From Mycobacterium sp. (GTDB taxonomy: Bacteria; Actinomycetota; Actinomycetes; Mycobacteriales; Mycobacteriaceae): a stretch of 7,363 bases of DNA. The stretch is from positions 1 through 7,363 of the forward strand of contig JAOPWF010000024.1 in assembly GCA_025965815.1 (NCBI GenBank), read 5' to 3'. Below, piece after piece: positions 1 to 6,378 of this stretch (positions are counted from its first letter, which is position 1; each line of letters begins with the position of its first letter). Both the position numbers and the translations under genes were made by a program. The notes below the pieces were generated by a model. That model was not told where the DNA came from and ran no database searches. It was given only the letters and a program-made list of their open reading frames with translations.

Positions 1-246
1 GGGCTGCGTGCCGGTCGACGCGATCGACGACGCCGACGGGCTCGATGCGGCAGGCTGCATCGGTGCGACCGGGCGGGCTGCGGGCGCCACCGTAACCGTC
101 TGCGTGACGGTCGCAGGCCCGGGCAGCGGCGGCTGCGGCAGCACGGGCTCTGCCGACGCGCTGGCCCCGGCAAGCCCAACCACCCCCGCGACACCGGCGG
201 CCAGGCCGCCGACCATCACCCGCCAGGTGCGGGCATTTCGGATCAT
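1..246 (-). CDS. mtc28: Mtc28-like secreted proline-rich antigen, N-terminal part (3' end outside window)
   Basis: The minus-strand frame opens with ATG at 246 and stays open to the left edge (82 codons seen). The first 32 residues form a Sec signal peptide: basic n-region MIRNARTWR, a hydrophobic Gly/Ala/Val core, and an AxA site (ASASA before EP) that predicts cleavage after residue 32. There is no lipobox cysteine, so the product should be secreted rather than lipid-anchored. The mature start is rich in Pro, Ala, Thr and Val (VLPQPPLPGPATVTQTVTV). From memory, M. tuberculosis Rv0040c (proline-rich 28 kDa antigen) starts MIQIARTWRV with the same layout, and it also lies divergent to leuS. 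A purine-rich AAGGACC (253-259) sits six bases before the ATG as a ribosome binding site. The biochemical role of the family is not established. Identity is strong for the N-terminus and position, but the conserved C-terminal domain is not visible. Confidence 0.86.
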   Translation of the reverse strand, partial: MIRNARTWRVMVGGLAAGVAGVVGLAGASASAEPVLPQPPLPGPATVTQTVTVAPAARPVAPMQPAASSPSASSIASTGTQP

Positions 247-299
247 CTGTTCGGTCCTTCCAAAGGTCGAGCGCATATGACACCCGGCGTCCGGCGCCG

Positions 300-305
300 A
301 CCGTA
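300..305 (-). promoter_or_regulatory. Possible -10 hexamer of the mtc28-like gene
   Basis: On the minus strand the hexamer reads TACGGT, a match to the mycobacterial TANNNT -10 pattern. A start of transcription about seven bases later would give a leader of roughly 47 bases that contains the AAGGACC ribosome binding site. The hexamer overlaps the gene-proximal GTNAC box. A single hexamer match is weak evidence in GC-rich DNA. Confidence 0.25.
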
Positions 306-329
306 ACAACTGTCACTCCTGTAACGCCA
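303..329. promoter_or_regulatory. Three GTNAC boxes at 9-bp spacing, candidate MtrA-type response-regulator site
   Basis: GTAAC (303-307), GTCAC (312-316) and GTAAC (321-325) begin exactly nine bases apart, each followed by four variable bases. Direct GTNAC-type repeats at this spacing resemble published binding motifs of the actinobacterial response regulator MtrA, which controls cell-wall and secreted-protein genes. The array lies about 57-80 bp upstream of the mtc28-like start and overlaps its best -10 candidate, so it more likely serves that gene than leuS, whose start is nearly 190 bp away. The repeat is seen directly; the assignment to MtrA is inference. Confidence 0.45.
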
Positions 330-420
330 GCCCCAAAGCGGGGCGCTGACCACTCCGCAACGGAACTGAGACCAAGCCGTGGCCGCCCGCCGCGGTGGGG
401 ACGCAGCGCACTGTGACTGC

Positions 421-474
421 CGGTGGCCTGGGGGCACCTCCCGCTTTCGGGGGAGAGCGAAGCGACACGGGGAT
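421..474. repeat. Dispersed palindromic repeat, copy 1 (upstream of leuS)
   Basis: This segment aligns without gaps to 1902-1955 inside leuS in the same orientation, with 45 of 54 bases identical by hand count. The shared core CTGGGGGCACCTCCCGC is identical in both, and the second block CGGGGG is also shared. The centre can fold: 438-443 pairs with 448-453 (six pairs including one G-T) around a four-base loop. It ends about 26 bp before the leuS -10 hexamer, so it abuts the -35 region. I recognise the look of small palindromic units scattered in mycobacterial genomes but cannot name the family. Confidence 0.7.
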
Positions 475-500
475 CTGATGGATCGCTCCGCCGGCCCTTA

Positions 501-506
501 TACCCT
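501..506 (+). promoter_or_regulatory. leuS -10 hexamer, leaderless arrangement
   Basis: TACCCT fits the TANNNT consensus and is separated by six bases (507-512) from the GTG at 513. Transcription would therefore start at or next to the first base of the start codon. No purine-rich ribosome binding site lies between this hexamer and the GTG. No convincing -35 hexamer is seen around 478-483, which is common for mycobacterial promoters. Confidence 0.6.
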
Positions 507-512
507 GTTGAC

Positions 513-3473
513 GTGACCGAATCGCCGACCGCGGAGCCGCGCCTGCATCGCGAGGCGGCTGCCGACGCGGACTCCGATACGCCGCAGTACCGCTACACCG
601 CGGAACTCGCCGGCGAGATCGAACGTGTCTGGCAGCAGACCTGGGCGGAGCGGGGCACGTTCAACGTGCCCAACCCCGTCGGCTCGCTGGCGCCCTCGGA
701 CGGCTCGGCGGTGCCGGACGACAAGATGTTCGTCCAGGACATGTTCCCGTACCCGTCCGGCGAGGGGCTGCACGTTGGCCATCCCCTCGGCTATATCGCC
801 ACCGACGTCTACGCGCGCTATTTCCGGATGACCGGCCGCAACGTGCTGCACGCATTGGGGTTCGACTCGTTCGGCCTGCCCGCCGAGCAGTACGCCGTGC
901 AGACCGGCACCCACCCGCGCACGCGGACCGAGGCCAACATCGTCAACTTCCGCCGCCAGCTCGGCCGGTTGGGTCTGGGCCACGATCCGCGGCGCAGTTT
1001 CTCCACCACCGATGTGGACTTCCTGAAGTGGACCCAGTGGATCTTCCTGCAGATCTACAACGCCTGGTTCGACACGGCCGTCAACAAGGCCCGCCCGATC
1101 GCCGACTTGGTCGCCGAATTCGACTCCGGCGCCAGGACTCTGGCCGACGGCCGGGACTGGTCGGCGTTGTCGGCCGGTGAGCGCGCCGACGTCGTCGACG
1201 GCTATCGGTTGGTCTACCGCGCCGACTCGGTGGTGAACTGGTGTCCCGGGCTGGGCACCGTGCTGGCCAACGAAGAGGTCACCTCCGACGGCCGCAGCGA
1301 CCGCGGCAACGTCCCGGTGTTCCGTAAGCGGTTGCGGCAGTGGATGATGCGCATCACCGCCTACTCCGACCGGTTGCTCGAAGATCTCGACCTACTGGAC
1401 TGGCCGGACAAGGTCAAGACCATGCAGCGCAATTGGATCGGCCGATCCACCGGTGCCGCTGTGTTGTTCTCCGCGCGGTCGGCTTCCGGCGGTACGGACA
1501 TCGAGGTGTTCACCACCCGGCCGGACACGCTGTTCGGGGCCACCTATCTGGTGCTGGCCCCCGAGCACGAGCTGGTCGACGAGTTGGTCACCGGGCAATG
1601 GCCCGATGGTGTCGACCCGCGCTGGACCTTCTCCGCGGCCACACCCGCCGAAGCGGTCGCCGAATACCGCGCGACCATCGCCGCGAAGTCGGACCTGGAA
1701 CGCCAGGAGAACAAAACCAAAACCGGCGTCTTCCTCGGCCGCTACGCGGTCAACCCGGCCAACGGTCAGCCGGTGCCCATCTTCATCGCCGACTATGTGC
1801 TGGCCGGCTACAGCACTGGCGCCATCATGGCGGTGCCCGGTCACGACCAGCGGGACTGGGAGTTCGCCCACGAGTTCGGCCTGCCCATCGTCGAAGTCAT
1901 TCGGCGGGCTGGGGGCACCTCCCGCGTGCGGGGGCGAGCGGATGGACCCGGGGATGAGGCCGGCGGCGGCGACATCTCGGAGTCGGCGTACACCGGTGAC
2001 GGCGAGGTGGTGAATTCGGATTACCTCAACGGGCTGAGCGTGGCGTCGGCCAAGGAGGCGATCACGAGCAGGCTGGAGGCCGACGGACGCGGGCGGGCCC
2101 GCATCGAATACAAGCTGCGCGACTGGTTGTTCGCCCGGCAGCGGTACTGGGGTGAGCCGTTCCCCATCGTCTACGACGCCGACGGGCGCCCCCATCCGCT
2201 GGACGAGGCCGCCCTGCCCGTCGATCTGCCGGATGTCCCGGACTACTCCCCGGTGCTGTTCGATCCCGACGACGCCGACAGTGAGCCGTCCCCGCCGCTG
2301 GCCAAGGCCACCGACTGGGTCAACGTCGAGCTGGACCTCGGCGACGGGCTGCAGCCCTACACCCGCGACACCAACGTGATGCCGCAGTGGGCGGGCAGTT
2401 CCTGGTACGAGCTGCGCTACGCCGACCCGCACAACTCAGAACAATTCTGCGCCAAGGAGAATGAGGCGTACTGGATGGGTCCGCGACCCGCGGAGCACGG
2501 CGCGAACGATCCGGGCGGGGTCGATCTGTATGTGGGCGGTGTCGAGCACGCGGTGCTGCATCTGCTGTACTCCCGGTTCTGGCACAAGGTCCTCTACGAC
2601 CTGGGCCACGTCACGTCCCGCGAGCCCTACCGCCGGCTGGTCAACCAGGGCTACATCCAGGCCTACGCCTACACCGACGACCGCGGCTCCTATTTGCCGG
2701 CCGCCGACGTCGTGGAGCGTGACGGTGCGTTCTACTATCCGACCGACGGCGGCGAGATCGGGGTCAACCGGGAGTTCGGCAAGATCGGCAAGAGCCTGAA
2801 GAACTCGGTGTCGCCGGACGAGATCTTCGACGCGTACGGCGCCGACACGCTGCGGGTCTACGAGATGTCCATGGGTCCGCTGGAGGCGTCGCGACCGTGG
2901 GCCACCAAGGATGTCGTTGGCGCGCACCGCTTCCTGCAACGGGTGTGGCGGCTGGTGGTCGACGAGTCCACGGGTGAGCTCCGGCTGTCCGACGACGACC
3001 TCGACGAGGGCACGTTGCGGCTGCTGCACCGCATCATCGCGGGGGTGTCCGAAGACTATGCGGCACTGCGCAACAACACCGCGGCGGCCAAGCTGATCGA
3101 GTACACCAACCACCTGACCAAGCGGCACCAGGAATCGGTGCCGCGCGCGGCGGTCGAGCCGCTGGTGCTGATGGTCGCGCCGCTGGCGCCGCACCTGGCG
3201 GAGGAGCTGTGGCGGCGGCTCGGTCACGACGCCTCACTGGCGCACGGGCCGTTCCCGGTGGCCAACCCCGACTATCTCGTCGAGGACACCGTCGAGTTCC
3301 CGGTTCAGGTCAACGGCAGGGTTCGCGGGAAGATCACCGTGGCGGCCGATGCGGACGCCGACACCCTGGAGGCGGCCGCGCTGGCCGACGAGAAGGTCGT
3401 CGCGTTCCTGGCCGGTGCGACACCGAAGAAGGTCATCGTGGTGGCGGGCCGGCTGGTCAACCTGGTGGTCTAG
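513..3473 (+). CDS. leuS: Leucyl-tRNA synthetase with an in-frame repeat-derived insertion
   Basis: Class I synthetase that charges tRNA-Leu in the cytoplasm and hydrolyses misacylated tRNA. GTG at 513 gives 986 residues beginning MTESPTAEP, close to my recollection of the M. tuberculosis start (969 residues). The frame is open back to a GTG at 423, but that would translate the upstream repeat and has no family support. Landmarks: HVGH signature at residues 87-90; editing-domain threonine-rich motif TTRPDTLFG from 334; editing motif VPGHDQRD with Asp445 and Asp448; KIGKS (KMSKS-type) loop at 757-761; C-terminal anticodon-binding domain and [10 protein letters not shown] tail. Residues 464-483 ([20 protein letters not shown]) plus one extra Gly have no counterpart in the M. 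tuberculosis protein as I recall it and coincide with repeat copy 2. All catalytic motifs are intact, so the enzyme should be active. The stop overlaps that of the convergent dehydrogenase gene. Confidence 0.98.
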   Translation: MTESPTAEPRLHREAAADADSDTPQYRYTAELAGEIERVWQQTWAERGTFNVPNPVGSLAPSDGSAVPDDKMFVQDMFPYPSGEGLHVGHPLGYIATDVYARYFRMTGRNVLHALGFDSFGLPAEQYAVQTGTHPRTRTEANIVNFRRQLGRLGLGHDPRRSFSTTDVDFLKWTQWIFLQIYNAWFDTAVNKARPIADLVAEFDSGARTLADGRDWSALSAGERADVVDGYRLVYRADSVVNWCPGLGTVLANEEVTSDGRSDRGNVPVFRKRLRQWMMRITAYSDRLLEDLDLLDWPDKVKTMQRNWIGRSTGAAVLFSARSASGGTDIEVFTTRPDTLFGATYLVLAPEHELVDELVTGQWPDGVDPRWTFSAATPAEAVAEYRATIAAKSDLERQENKTKTGVFLGRYAVNPANGQPVPIFIADYVLAGYSTGAIMAVPGHDQRDWEFAHEFGLPIVEVIRRAGGTSRVRGRADGPGDEAGGGDISESAYTGDGEVVNSDYLNGLSVASAKEAITSRLEADGRGRARIEYKLRDWLFARQRYWGEPFPIVYDADGRPHPLDEAALPVDLPDVPDYSPVLFDPDDADSEPSPPLAKATDWVNVELDLGDGLQPYTRDTNVMPQWAGSSWYELRYADPHNSEQFCAKENEAYWMGPRPAEHGANDPGGVDLYVGGVEHAVLHLLYSRFWHKVLYDLGHVTSREPYRRLVNQGYIQAYAYTDDRGSYLPAADVVERDGAFYYPTDGGEIGVNREFGKIGKSLKNSVSPDEIFDAYGADTLRVYEMSMGPLEASRPWATKDVVGAHRFLQRVWRLVVDESTGELRLSDDDLDEGTLRLLHRIIAGVSEDYAALRNNTAAAKLIEYTNHLTKRHQESVPRAAVEPLVLMVAPLAPHLAEELWRRLGHDASLAHGPFPVANPDYLVEDTVEFPVQVNGRVRGKITVAADADADTLEAAALADEKVVAFLAGATPKKVIVVAGRLVNLVV
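1902..1955. repeat. Dispersed palindromic repeat, copy 2 (inside leuS)
   Basis: Same-orientation copy of 421-474, 45 of 54 bases identical by hand alignment without gaps. The predicted hairpin is kept: 1919-1924 against 1929-1934, and the inner CCCGC/GCGGG is more symmetrical than in copy 1. The segment has no stop codon in the leuS frame, and its length together with a few flanking bases is a multiple of three. It starts exactly where the protein departs from the M. tuberculosis sequence I recall, immediately after the EVI of GLPIVEVI. Confidence 0.72.
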
Positions 3474-4135
3474 CGCGGCCGGATCACGACCTCGTGCAGG
3501 TGACCGTCGGGCGGTGTGGCCACCGCTTGAGCGACGATGTCCGCGACCGTCTCGGGCCGGAGGAAGTCGCCGGCGTCGTACTGCCTGCCCTCGTAGGCGA
3601 TCAGATCGCGTTGCATGTCGGTGGCGATGCGGCCCGGGTGCACCGAGGTGACGCGCAGCGTGGGTTCGTCCGCGCGCAGCGAATCGGCGAACGCCCTGAG
3701 TGCGAACTTGCTGGCCGAATAGGACGCCAGACCGGGTGAGGCCGTGCGGCCGGATCCGGAGTTGATGAACACCACGTGGCCTTCGGCGGCCCGGAGCGCT
3801 GGCAACAGCGCCAATGTGAGGGCCACCGGGCCGATGACATTGACCTCCAAGGTGTCGCGCCACTCGTCCACCGTCGACTCGGCGACCCGACCCGGGAAGG
3901 CCAGGCCGGCGTTGTGGATGAGGACGTCGAGTTCCACCAGCGGTTCGACGGTGGCCGGTATCGCGTCGGTGTCCCGCAGGTCGATCGGCCAGGTCGTCCC
4001 GCCGAATCGTTGGGCGACTTCGTCGATCCGGGCCGACGGCCGACCAGCCAGCAACAGGTCGTGCGTGGGGGCCAGGGCGGCCGCGATGGCGGCTCCGAGT
4101 CCACCGCCGGCACCGGTGATGAGTGCGGACGGCAT
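3470..4135 (-). CDS. Classical short-chain dehydrogenase/reductase, NAD(P)-dependent
   Basis: A 221-residue single-domain Rossmann enzyme, shorter than the usual 250. It carries the cofactor motif TGAGGGLG (residues 7-14), Arg32 after the second strand (AGRPS), which favours NADP(H), Asp52 (IDLRD), the HNAG motif (74-77), structural Asn99, catalytic Ser126 (INSGSG), and the YxxxK pair Tyr139/Lys143. HPGR (166-169) follows, with ATDM after it. These make an active oxidoreductase very likely; the substrate cannot be read from sequence. ATG at 4135 is preferred because the product then begins [10 protein letters not shown]. An in-frame GTG nine bases upstream is possible. AAGGTGG before the ATG could be a ribosome binding site, yet the same bases hold a TAAGGT hexamer that would fit leaderless transcription. 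The gene is divergent from ggh by 57 bp and convergent with leuS, sharing CTAG. A functional link to ggh is only inference. Confidence 0.93.
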   Translation of the reverse strand: MPSALITGAGGGLGAAIAAALAPTHDLLLAGRPSARIDEVAQRFGGTTWPIDLRDTDAIPATVEPLVELDVLIHNAGLAFPGRVAESTVDEWRDTLEVNVIGPVALTLALLPALRAAEGHVVFINSGSGRTASPGLASYSASKFALRAFADSLRADEPTLRVTSVHPGRIATDMQRDLIAYEGRQYDAGDFLRPETVADIVAQAVATPPDGHLHEVVIRPR

Positions 4136-4142
4136 GGAGGCC

Positions 4143-4148
4143 ACCTTA
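4143..4148 (-). promoter_or_regulatory. Possible -10 hexamer of the dehydrogenase gene
   Basis: On the minus strand the hexamer is TAAGGT (TANNNT) and it ends seven bases before the ATG at 4135, a distance suited to a leaderless transcript. The overlapping AAGGTGG could instead act as a ribosome binding site of a longer transcript, so the two readings compete. Confidence 0.35.
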
Positions 4149-4180
4149 GGCGTCGCGTCGCGCGATGCCTCGCGCCCGCG

Positions 4181-4186
4181 CAAAAT
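4181..4186 (+). promoter_or_regulatory. Possible -10 hexamer of ggh, leaderless arrangement
   Basis: CAAAAT keeps the A at position 2 and T at position 6 of TANNNT. It is separated by six bases from the GTG at 4193, the same spacing as in leuS. The only A/T-rich patch in the 57-bp divergent gap is here. There is no ribosome binding site at a workable distance. Confidence 0.4.
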
Positions 4187-4192
4187 GGACGT

Positions 4193-5533
4193 GTGGCACC
4201 CGATCCCAGCTTCGCCCCGACTCAGCTTGCGGCCCGCGCGGCCTACCTGCTGCGCGGCAATGACCTGGGCGTGATGACCACCGCCGCACCGTTGCTCTAC
4301 CCGCACATGTGGAGCTGGGACGCCGCGTTCGTGGCGGTCGGTCTCGCCCCGTTGAGCGTGGAACGCGCGGTCGTTGAGTTGGACACCCTGCTCTCGGCGC
4401 AGTGGGCGAACGGCATGATCCCGCACATCGTCTTCGCCAGCGGGGTCGACGGCTACTTCCCCGGCCCGGCCAGGTGGGCGTGCTCGGCGCTGTCGGCCAG
4501 CGCGCCACGCAACCGGCACACCTCGGGCATCACCCAGCCACCCGTGCATGCGATCGCTGTGCAGCGCATCCTCGACCATGCCCGCAGCCGCGGTCGGTCG
4601 ACGCGCGCGGTCGCGGAGTCGTTCCTCGACCGCCGCTGGGACGATCTGGTGCGCTGGCACCGGTGGCTGGCGGAGGCCCGCGATCAGAACTCGCACGGAC
4701 GGATCACCCTGTACCACGGCTGGGAATCCGGCATGGACAACTCGCCGCGGTGGGATCTGGCCTACGCCAACGTGATACCGGGAAATGTGCCGGAGTATCA
4801 GCGCGAGGACAACAACATCATCACCGACGCCAGCCAGCGGCCGTCCGACGGCGAGTACGACCGTTACCTGTGGCTGCTCGAGGAGATGAAAGAGGCCCGT
4901 TACGACGACGACCTACTGCCTAAGGTGATGAGCTTTGCGGTCGAGGACGTCTTCGTTTCGGCGATCTTCTCGGTGGCTTGCGACGTGCTGGCCACCATCG
5001 GCGAGGACTACAAACGTCCGCACGCCGACGTCCGCGATCTGTACGGCTGGGCGGAACGGTTCCGGGCCGGCGTCATCGACTCGACCGACGAACGCATCGG
5101 TGCGGCGAGGGATTTCGACGTCCGCACCGGCAAGTGGATCGCGACCGAGACGGCAGCGCAGTTCGCGCCGCTGCTGTGCGGCGGCCTGTCCCACGACCGG
5201 GAACGCACGCTGCTGCGCCTGCTGGAGGGCCCGCGGTTCTGCGGGCACCCGGATCTGAAATATGCGCTGATCCCGTCCACCTCGCCGGTGTCGCGGGACT
5301 TCCGCTCGCGCGAATACTGGCGGGGGCCGATCTGGCCGGTGATGACCTGGCTGTTCTCCTGGGCGTTCGCGCGCCGTGGGTGGGCCGAGCGGTCCCTGAT
5401 GCTGCGGCGTGAAGGTCTGCGCCAAGCCAGCGACGGCACGTTCGCCGAGTACTACGAGCCGTTCACCGGCGAGCCGCTGGGCAGCATGCAGCAATCGTGG
5501 ACCGCCGCCGCGGTGCTGGACTGGCTGGGATAG
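4193..5533 (+). CDS. ggh: Glucosylglycerate hydrolase (GH63-type)
   Basis: Cytoplasmic glycosidase predicted to split glucosylglycerate (and mannosylglycerate) into the sugar and glycerate. Mycobacteria build up glucosylglycerate under nitrogen limitation and consume it on recovery. GTG at 4193 gives 446 residues, the length I recall for the characterised M. hassiacum enzyme, and the start MAPDPSFAPTQLAARAAYLL aligns with it. Visible family blocks: MWSWDAAF (39-46), TSGITQPPVHA (110-120), HGWESGMDNSPRWD (175-188) containing Asp182, REYWRGP (373-379), and AEYYEPFTGEPLG (418-430) containing Glu419. Asp182 and Glu419 fall on the general acid and base positions reported for the M. hassiacum protein as I remember them. 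There is no signal peptide, and the (alpha/alpha)6 barrel appears complete. M. tuberculosis lacks this gene between leuS and the MarR gene. Expression is probably leaderless. Other GH63-like trehalase or debranching assignments are less likely given the near-identical motifs. Confidence 0.94.
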   Translation: MAPDPSFAPTQLAARAAYLLRGNDLGVMTTAAPLLYPHMWSWDAAFVAVGLAPLSVERAVVELDTLLSAQWANGMIPHIVFASGVDGYFPGPARWACSALSASAPRNRHTSGITQPPVHAIAVQRILDHARSRGRSTRAVAESFLDRRWDDLVRWHRWLAEARDQNSHGRITLYHGWESGMDNSPRWDLAYANVIPGNVPEYQREDNNIITDASQRPSDGEYDRYLWLLEEMKEARYDDDLLPKVMSFAVEDVFVSAIFSVACDVLATIGEDYKRPHADVRDLYGWAERFRAGVIDSTDERIGAARDFDVRTGKWIATETAAQFAPLLCGGLSHDRERTLLRLLEGPRFCGHPDLKYALIPSTSPVSRDFRSREYWRGPIWPVMTWLFSWAFARRGWAERSLMLRREGLRQASDGTFAEYYEPFTGEPLGSMQQSWTAAAVLDWLG

Positions 5534-5535
5534 AC

Positions 5536-5991
5536 CTAGCTGCCCTGTTGTTCGGCCAGGTGACTGAGCGGAGCCAGCGCCTTGGCCAGGGTCTCCCGGT
5601 CATCGTCGCTGAGCTGGCTCAGCATGTTGGCCAGGGTGGCGCGCCGGGCCTCCAGTGACTCGCGGTGCTGAATCAGGCCGCGTGGGGTGACCTCGACCAG
5701 CACCGCACGGAGATCAGACGGATCGCGGGAACGCTTCACCAGGCCGAGCTTCTCCAGCCGGCGGATCGCCACTGTAGTGGTGGGGGTACGCACGCGCTCG
5801 TGCGCAGCGAGCTCGGACATCCGGATCGGGCCCTGGTCGAGCAGCGTCAACAGGATCGACAGTTGCGCCAACGTGAGGTCGCCTGCCGTGGCGCGATTCG
5901 AGTCGCCGCGACGCAGGACGGAAAACAGCTTGGAGAGCACCCGCTGCAGCTCTCCGGCGAGCTCGGTGGCCTGCTGATCGGTCTCGACCAT
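5536..5991 (-). CDS. MarR-family transcriptional regulator (Rv0042c-like)
   Basis: A 151-residue winged-helix repressor or activator that should bind DNA as a dimer. The central domain is clear: DLTLAQLSILLTLLDQG (residues 38-54), then the recognition helix around RTPTTTVAIRRLEKLG (69-83), and the wing VKRSRDPSDLRAVLVEVT (85-102) with the family's conserved Asp93-x-Arg95. The flanking N- and C-terminal helices (LAGELQRVLSKLF; MLSQLSDDDRETLAKAL) are the expected dimer interface. There are no cysteines in the sensor region, so a thiol redox switch is unlikely; the ligand is unknown. ATG at 5991 gives MVETDQQ, like the M. tuberculosis neighbour of leuS as I recall it. The stop is two bases from the ggh stop. 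The start has no ribosome binding site but has a TAGACT hexamer eight bases upstream. I found no convincing operator palindrome near the start. Confidence 0.93.
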   Translation of the reverse strand: MVETDQQATELAGELQRVLSKLFSVLRRGDSNRATAGDLTLAQLSILLTLLDQGPIRMSELAAHERVRTPTTTVAIRRLEKLGLVKRSRDPSDLRAVLVEVTPRGLIQHRESLEARRATLANMLSQLSDDDRETLAKALAPLSHLAEQQGS

Positions 5992-5999
5992 AATTCGCT

Positions 6000-6005
6000 A
6001 GTCTA
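6000..6005 (-). promoter_or_regulatory. Possible -10 hexamer of the marR gene
   Basis: On the minus strand TAGACT (TANNNT) ends eight bases before the ATG at 5991. Nothing resembling a ribosome binding site lies between them, so a leaderless or near-leaderless transcript is the simplest reading. Confidence 0.4.
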
Positions 6006-6017
6006 ACCTGTCTTTCC

Positions 6018-6068
6018 CCTGGTGGACCGGAGGCTCGCGTGCTAATGCCTCACAGGATCTCCACCAGG
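6018..6068. terminator. Nested inverted repeat between the transporter relic and marR
   Basis: CCTGGTGGA (6018-6026) is the exact reverse complement of TCCACCAGG (6060-6068). Inside the 33-base loop a second pair occurs, GAGGC (6030-6034) with GCCTC (6047-6051). On the minus strand the structure begins three bases after the stop codon of the ATPase relic, the usual place for a transcription terminator, and lies just upstream of the marR promoter. It lacks a T-tract, which argues against a canonical intrinsic terminator, although mycobacterial terminators often lack one. It could alternatively be a protein-binding or structural element. Confidence 0.4.
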
Positions 6069-6071
6069 AAC

Positions 6072-6378
6072 TCACAGCACCTGCGACAGGAACCGGCGCA
6101 GACGGTCGGTCTCCGCGGCGTCGAAGACCTGGTCTGGTCGGCCCGGTTCGATGACTTTTCCGTGGTCCATGAAGACAACGGCGTCGGCCGTCGACCGGGC
6201 GAAGCCCATCTCATGGGTGACGACCACCATCGTCATGCCCTCTTCGGCGAGATCTGCGATCAGGGCCAGGATGCCCTTCACCAGTTCCGGGTCAGCTGGC
6301 CGGGTTGTCGCGCAGCACCGAACGCCCGTCCAGCAGGATGTCTCCACGATCCGGTTCGTACAGCCGGTTCAGTGTGCG
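6072..6378 (-). pseudogene. Polar amino-acid ABC transporter ATPase, two fragments with the core deleted
   Basis: Remains of a GlnQ/HisP-like ATP-binding subunit that would have powered amino-acid uptake at the membrane. Fragment one (6378-6301) reads RTLNRLYEPDRGDILLDGRS and then VLRDNP, which is the stretch just after Walker A. It runs into TGA at 6294-6292. Fragment two, in another frame (about 6293-6072), reads DPELVKGILALIADLAEEG, then MTMVVVTHEMGFA with the H-loop His, and ends FLSQVL at its natural TGA. Missing are the N-terminus with Walker A, and roughly a hundred residues holding the Q-loop, LSGGQ signature, Walker B and most of the D-loop. About 100 of an expected 240-250 residues remain, so it cannot bind or hydrolyse ATP. 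Family identity is clear from the C-terminal block; the original substrate is unknown. Confidence 0.88.

Noticed and set aside
330..344. GCCCC-AAAGC-GGGGC hairpin in the mtc28-leuS gap, considered as a terminator.
   Set aside because: It lies between two divergent genes where no transcript should end, the stem is only five pairs, and such pairings are common by chance in GC-rich DNA.
423..512. Upstream in-frame extension of leuS from the GTG at 423.
   Set aside because: The added 30 codons translate the dispersed repeat and the promoter region, and family members begin at the MTESPT-like start. The GTG at 513 has a well-placed -10 hexamer.
1392..2432. Long minus-strand open frame of 346 codons opposite leuS.
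   Set aside because: It is the mirror of a high-GC coding region; its translation is low-complexity and shows no domain, while leuS on the plus strand is unmistakable.
3776..4192. In-frame upstream extension of ggh through the dehydrogenase gene.
   Set aside because: The extension lies antisense to a real gene and has no resemblance to the family; the known enzyme starts at the DPSF motif.
5991..6006. Operator palindrome around TTAGACTAGCGAA before marR.
   Set aside because: Only the outer two bases and one inner pair are symmetrical; most positions mismatch, so it does not qualify as a MarR-type inverted repeat.
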